NCBI RefSeq assembly: GCF_016887565.1
Contig: NZ_CP069396.1
Location: 10,398,001-10,462,000 of the forward strand
Direction: 5' to 3'
Source: Archangium violaceum
Lineage (GTDB): Bacteria; Myxococcota; Myxococcia; Myxococcales; Myxococcaceae
DNA length: 64,000 bases
The notes beneath the pieces are model-generated. The model was not told where the DNA came from and ran no database searches. It was given only the letters and a program-made list of their open reading frames with translations. The position numbers were made by a program, and so were the translations under genes. Each line of letters begins with the position of its first letter. The stretch's first letter is position 1. Shown here piece by piece: positions 62,197-64,000 of this stretch.

Positions 62197-64000
62197 GTGA
62201 GCGGTCAGCAGACGGTTCTCCAGGTTGTCATTCTACGTGATGGGTTGCTCGTGGGCACCGAGGTGTTCACGCCAGGCTCGTACGTGCTCGGCTCGGGTCC
62301 AGCGTCGGACCTGCGTCTGGACGACGCGAGCGTCGGGGCCCGCCACGCCGTCCTCTATTTCCAGAACGGGCGCGCGGCCATCCAGGACGCGGGCTCGAGC
62401 TCGGGCATCTACGTCAACGGCCATCGCGTCTCCGCGTGTGAGATCCGCTCCACGGACGAGGTGCTCTGCGGCCCCTTCGTGCTGAAGACCCGGGTGCTGT
62501 CGCAGCGGCCACGGGACGAGCGGCCGCAGCCGCCTCCCGAGGTGGCCGCGCTGCTCGGTGCCGCGCCGCCCCCGGTGGCGCCCGCGCAGGCCCAGGCGCC
62601 CGTGGCCGCGCCGGTGCCTCCGGCGCCCACGGCGCAGCAGCTCGCCGCCACCCAGCCCATCGCGAGGCTGTCGGGCGCGGTGAGGCCCGTGGCGCCCGTG
62701 CCGTCTCCACCGCCCGCGGTCACCGTGGCCGTCACGCGTCCCACCGCGTCGCCGGCGTCGCTGGCCGCCACGGCCGTCTATGGCTCGGGAGCCGTCCCGG
62801 CCCGTGCCGTCCCGCCGCCCGCCGTCCCCGAGCCCGTGCCAGCGGCCACCATGCCCTCGACGCGCCGCCGCGCGGCCCCCCAGCCGGTGCAGGCCACGGG
62901 CCCGGCGCTCGTGCTCGCGGATGAGATGCTCGCGGACCTGCCGGTGGAGGAGCCACCCGCGCGGGCAGCCGACACGGAGATACCGTGGGAGCAGGAGGCG
63001 GCACCGCTCGACCGTCCCACGCACGCGCCGCGCCTGGAGCAGGGCCGGGGCCCCGCGCAGCTCTACCTGGAGCTCTACTGGGGCGCCGTGCGCCGTGACG
63101 CGCGCCGCTTCGCGCCTGGAAAGAAGGTCCAGGCGGCCGCGGACGAGCGAGCCCCCATGCCGCTGTGGGGCTTCCAGCTCCCGGACGAGCCCTTCACGCT
63201 GGCGGAGACCGCCAGCGACGCCTTCCGCCTCTACGTGCCCAAGGGGGCGCAGGTGGAGCGGACCGGCCCTGGCGGCCGTTACGAGCGGATAGCGCCCAAC
63301 GCCCTGGAGGCGGAGGGAGGGCGCCGCTTCATCACCCTGCGCTCGGGCACCGCCGCGCGCCTCACCGAGGGGAAGATGTCGCTGGTGGCCTACGCGGCCC
63401 CGCTGCCCGAGAAGGTGCGCATCAACCCGCTCCAGGGCCTGCCCTGGCTGGCCATCGCGAGCTTCCTCTTCTTCAGCTCGGCCTTCGGCGGCTTCATCGC
63501 CTTCATGCCCAAGCGGCCGGAGGGCGCGGACTTCACCCAGAAGAACCTGCCGCCCGTGGCCCTGCGCCTGCTCGCGCCCGAGCCGAAGAAGAAGGAAGAG
63601 GCCAAGAAGAAGCTCGAGTCCATCAAGGAGAAGGCCAAGAAGCAGGTGGCCAAGAAGGACACCCCGACGCCGGTGGCGCCGCAGCCTCCCCCTCCCAAGG
63701 AGGAGAAGCCGGCGCCCGTTCCCAAGGCGGTGGCCGCCGCGCCCGAGGCCAAGGCCCTCAAGGCGCTCGCGAAGCTGTCGGCCGCGGGCCCCGCCACCAA
63801 GGACCTGTTGGCCGCGGTGGACAAGCTGGGCAGTGGCCCGGGCAGCAAGAACGCGAAGAACTCCAACTTCAAGCTCTCCGGCCTCATCGGCAAGGCGCCC
63901 ATCGCCAACGCGGGCCTGGGCACCTTCGGCCTGGGCGGCGGGGGCAAGGGCGGCGGCGCCACGCTCGGCGCGGAGATTCTGCGGGGCAAGGGCGGCGGCG
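62197..64000 (+). CDS. GltG/AgmX-like gliding motility protein, 3' end cut off
   Basis: Partial gene: 601 codons are visible and the frame continues past the right edge. The GTG start at 62197 follows AGGAGGAG. An FHA domain comes first (LGSGPASDLRLDD, ARHAVL, SSSGIYVNG), then a long Pro/Ala-rich region, and one membrane helix (PWLAIASFLFFSSAFGGFIAF, about residues 417-437). A Lys/Ala-rich stretch and a Gly-rich segment (FGLGGGGKGGGA) follow. FHA, single helix, coiled Lys-rich and Gly-rich parts followed by TonB-like ends describe the GltG/GltJ (AgmX) proteins of myxobacterial adventurous gliding. The TonB part lies outside the window. FHA implies Ser/Thr kinase input. Confidence 0.8.
   Translation, partial: MSGQQTVLQVVILRDGLLVGTEVFTPGSYVLGSGPASDLRLDDASVGARHAVLYFQNGRAAIQDAGSSSGIYVNGHRVSACEIRSTDEVLCGPFVLKTRVLSQRPRDERPQPPPEVAALLGAAPPPVAPAQAQAPVAAPVPPAPTAQQLAATQPIARLSGAVRPVAPVPSPPPAVTVAVTRPTASPASLAATAVYGSGAVPARAVPPPAVPEPVPAATMPSTRRRAAPQPVQATGPALVLADEMLADLPVEEPPARAADTEIPWEQEAAPLDRPTHAPRLEQGRGPAQLYLELYWGAVRRDARRFAPGKKVQAAADERAPMPLWGFQLPDEPFTLAETASDAFRLYVPKGAQVERTGPGGRYERIAPNALEAEGGRRFITLRSGTAARLTEGKMSLVAYAAPLPEKVRINPLQGLPWLAIASFLFFSSAFGGFIAFMPKRPEGADFTQKNLPPVALRLLAPEPKKKEEAKKKLESIKEKAKKQVAKKDTPTPVAPQPPPPKEEKPAPVPKAVAAAPEAKALKALAKLSAAGPATKDLLAAVDKLGSGPGSKNAKNSNFKLSGLIGKAPIANAGLGTFGLGGGGKGGGATLGAEILRGKGGG

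Overview
The window is chromosomal DNA of very high G+C content from a myxobacterium, most likely of the Cystobacter/Archangium/Myxococcus group. Three proteins end in MYXO-CTERM-type sorting tails. Well over a dozen products carry lipoprotein signals, one followed by Pro/PDAGT spacers of the kind common in this group. Further support comes from a SitA-like lipoprotein toxin with an immunity gene, a kinase fused to a TolB-like and TPR-like region, and a GltG/AgmX-like gliding-motility gene cut off by the right edge. No rRNA, tRNA, insertion sequence, integrase or CRISPR array was seen.

Layout. 1-9300: envelope protein, methyltransferase, propeller lipoprotein, DUF4240 protein, a double amidohydrolase lipoprotein, and a divergent FHA/sigma-54 activator. 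9381-16971: beta-lactamase-family lipoprotein, two large repeat surface proteins (ELWxSDGT repeats; kelch blades with HYR and Cys-rich modules), then a leftward four-gene operon of envelope proteins (19454 to 16114). 19525-24285: a Tat-signal GMC oxidoreductase pair and a Ser/Thr kinase. 24378-30506: a rightward group of an unknown protein with three WMxDF motifs, two tandem vWA proteins with acidic/His tails, and a cobalt/iron-type P1B ATPase with a very long His-rich N-terminus. This group is the best candidate for an undescribed system. 30591-35388: an MtaD-like deaminase, the SitA-like toxin and immunity pair, and a tyrosinase translationally coupled to a small His-rich protein.

35443-43693: unknown genes, an array of small hairpins, a DUF1501/cytochrome-like/lipoprotein cluster and a MYXO-CTERM protein. 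43925-56954: a carboxypeptidase-regulatory-repeat/PDZ protein, small lipoproteins, and a leftward surface cluster. That cluster holds three paralogous vWA/TSP3 lipoproteins (one without a MIDAS site), a TSP3 MYXO-CTERM protein and a large lipoprotein. 57094-64000: an OLD/RecF-like ATPase with an altered Walker A, a second possible lipoprotein toxin/immunity pair, a propeller/di-haem cytochrome protein, and the start of the gliding-motility gene.

Taken together the window is dominated by cell-envelope biology: surface display, kin discrimination, metal handling and motility. Starts were chosen by signal peptide position, Shine-Dalgarno sequences and 4-base overlaps, so many are internal to longer open frames. 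Family names come from motifs and recall; no database search was possible.
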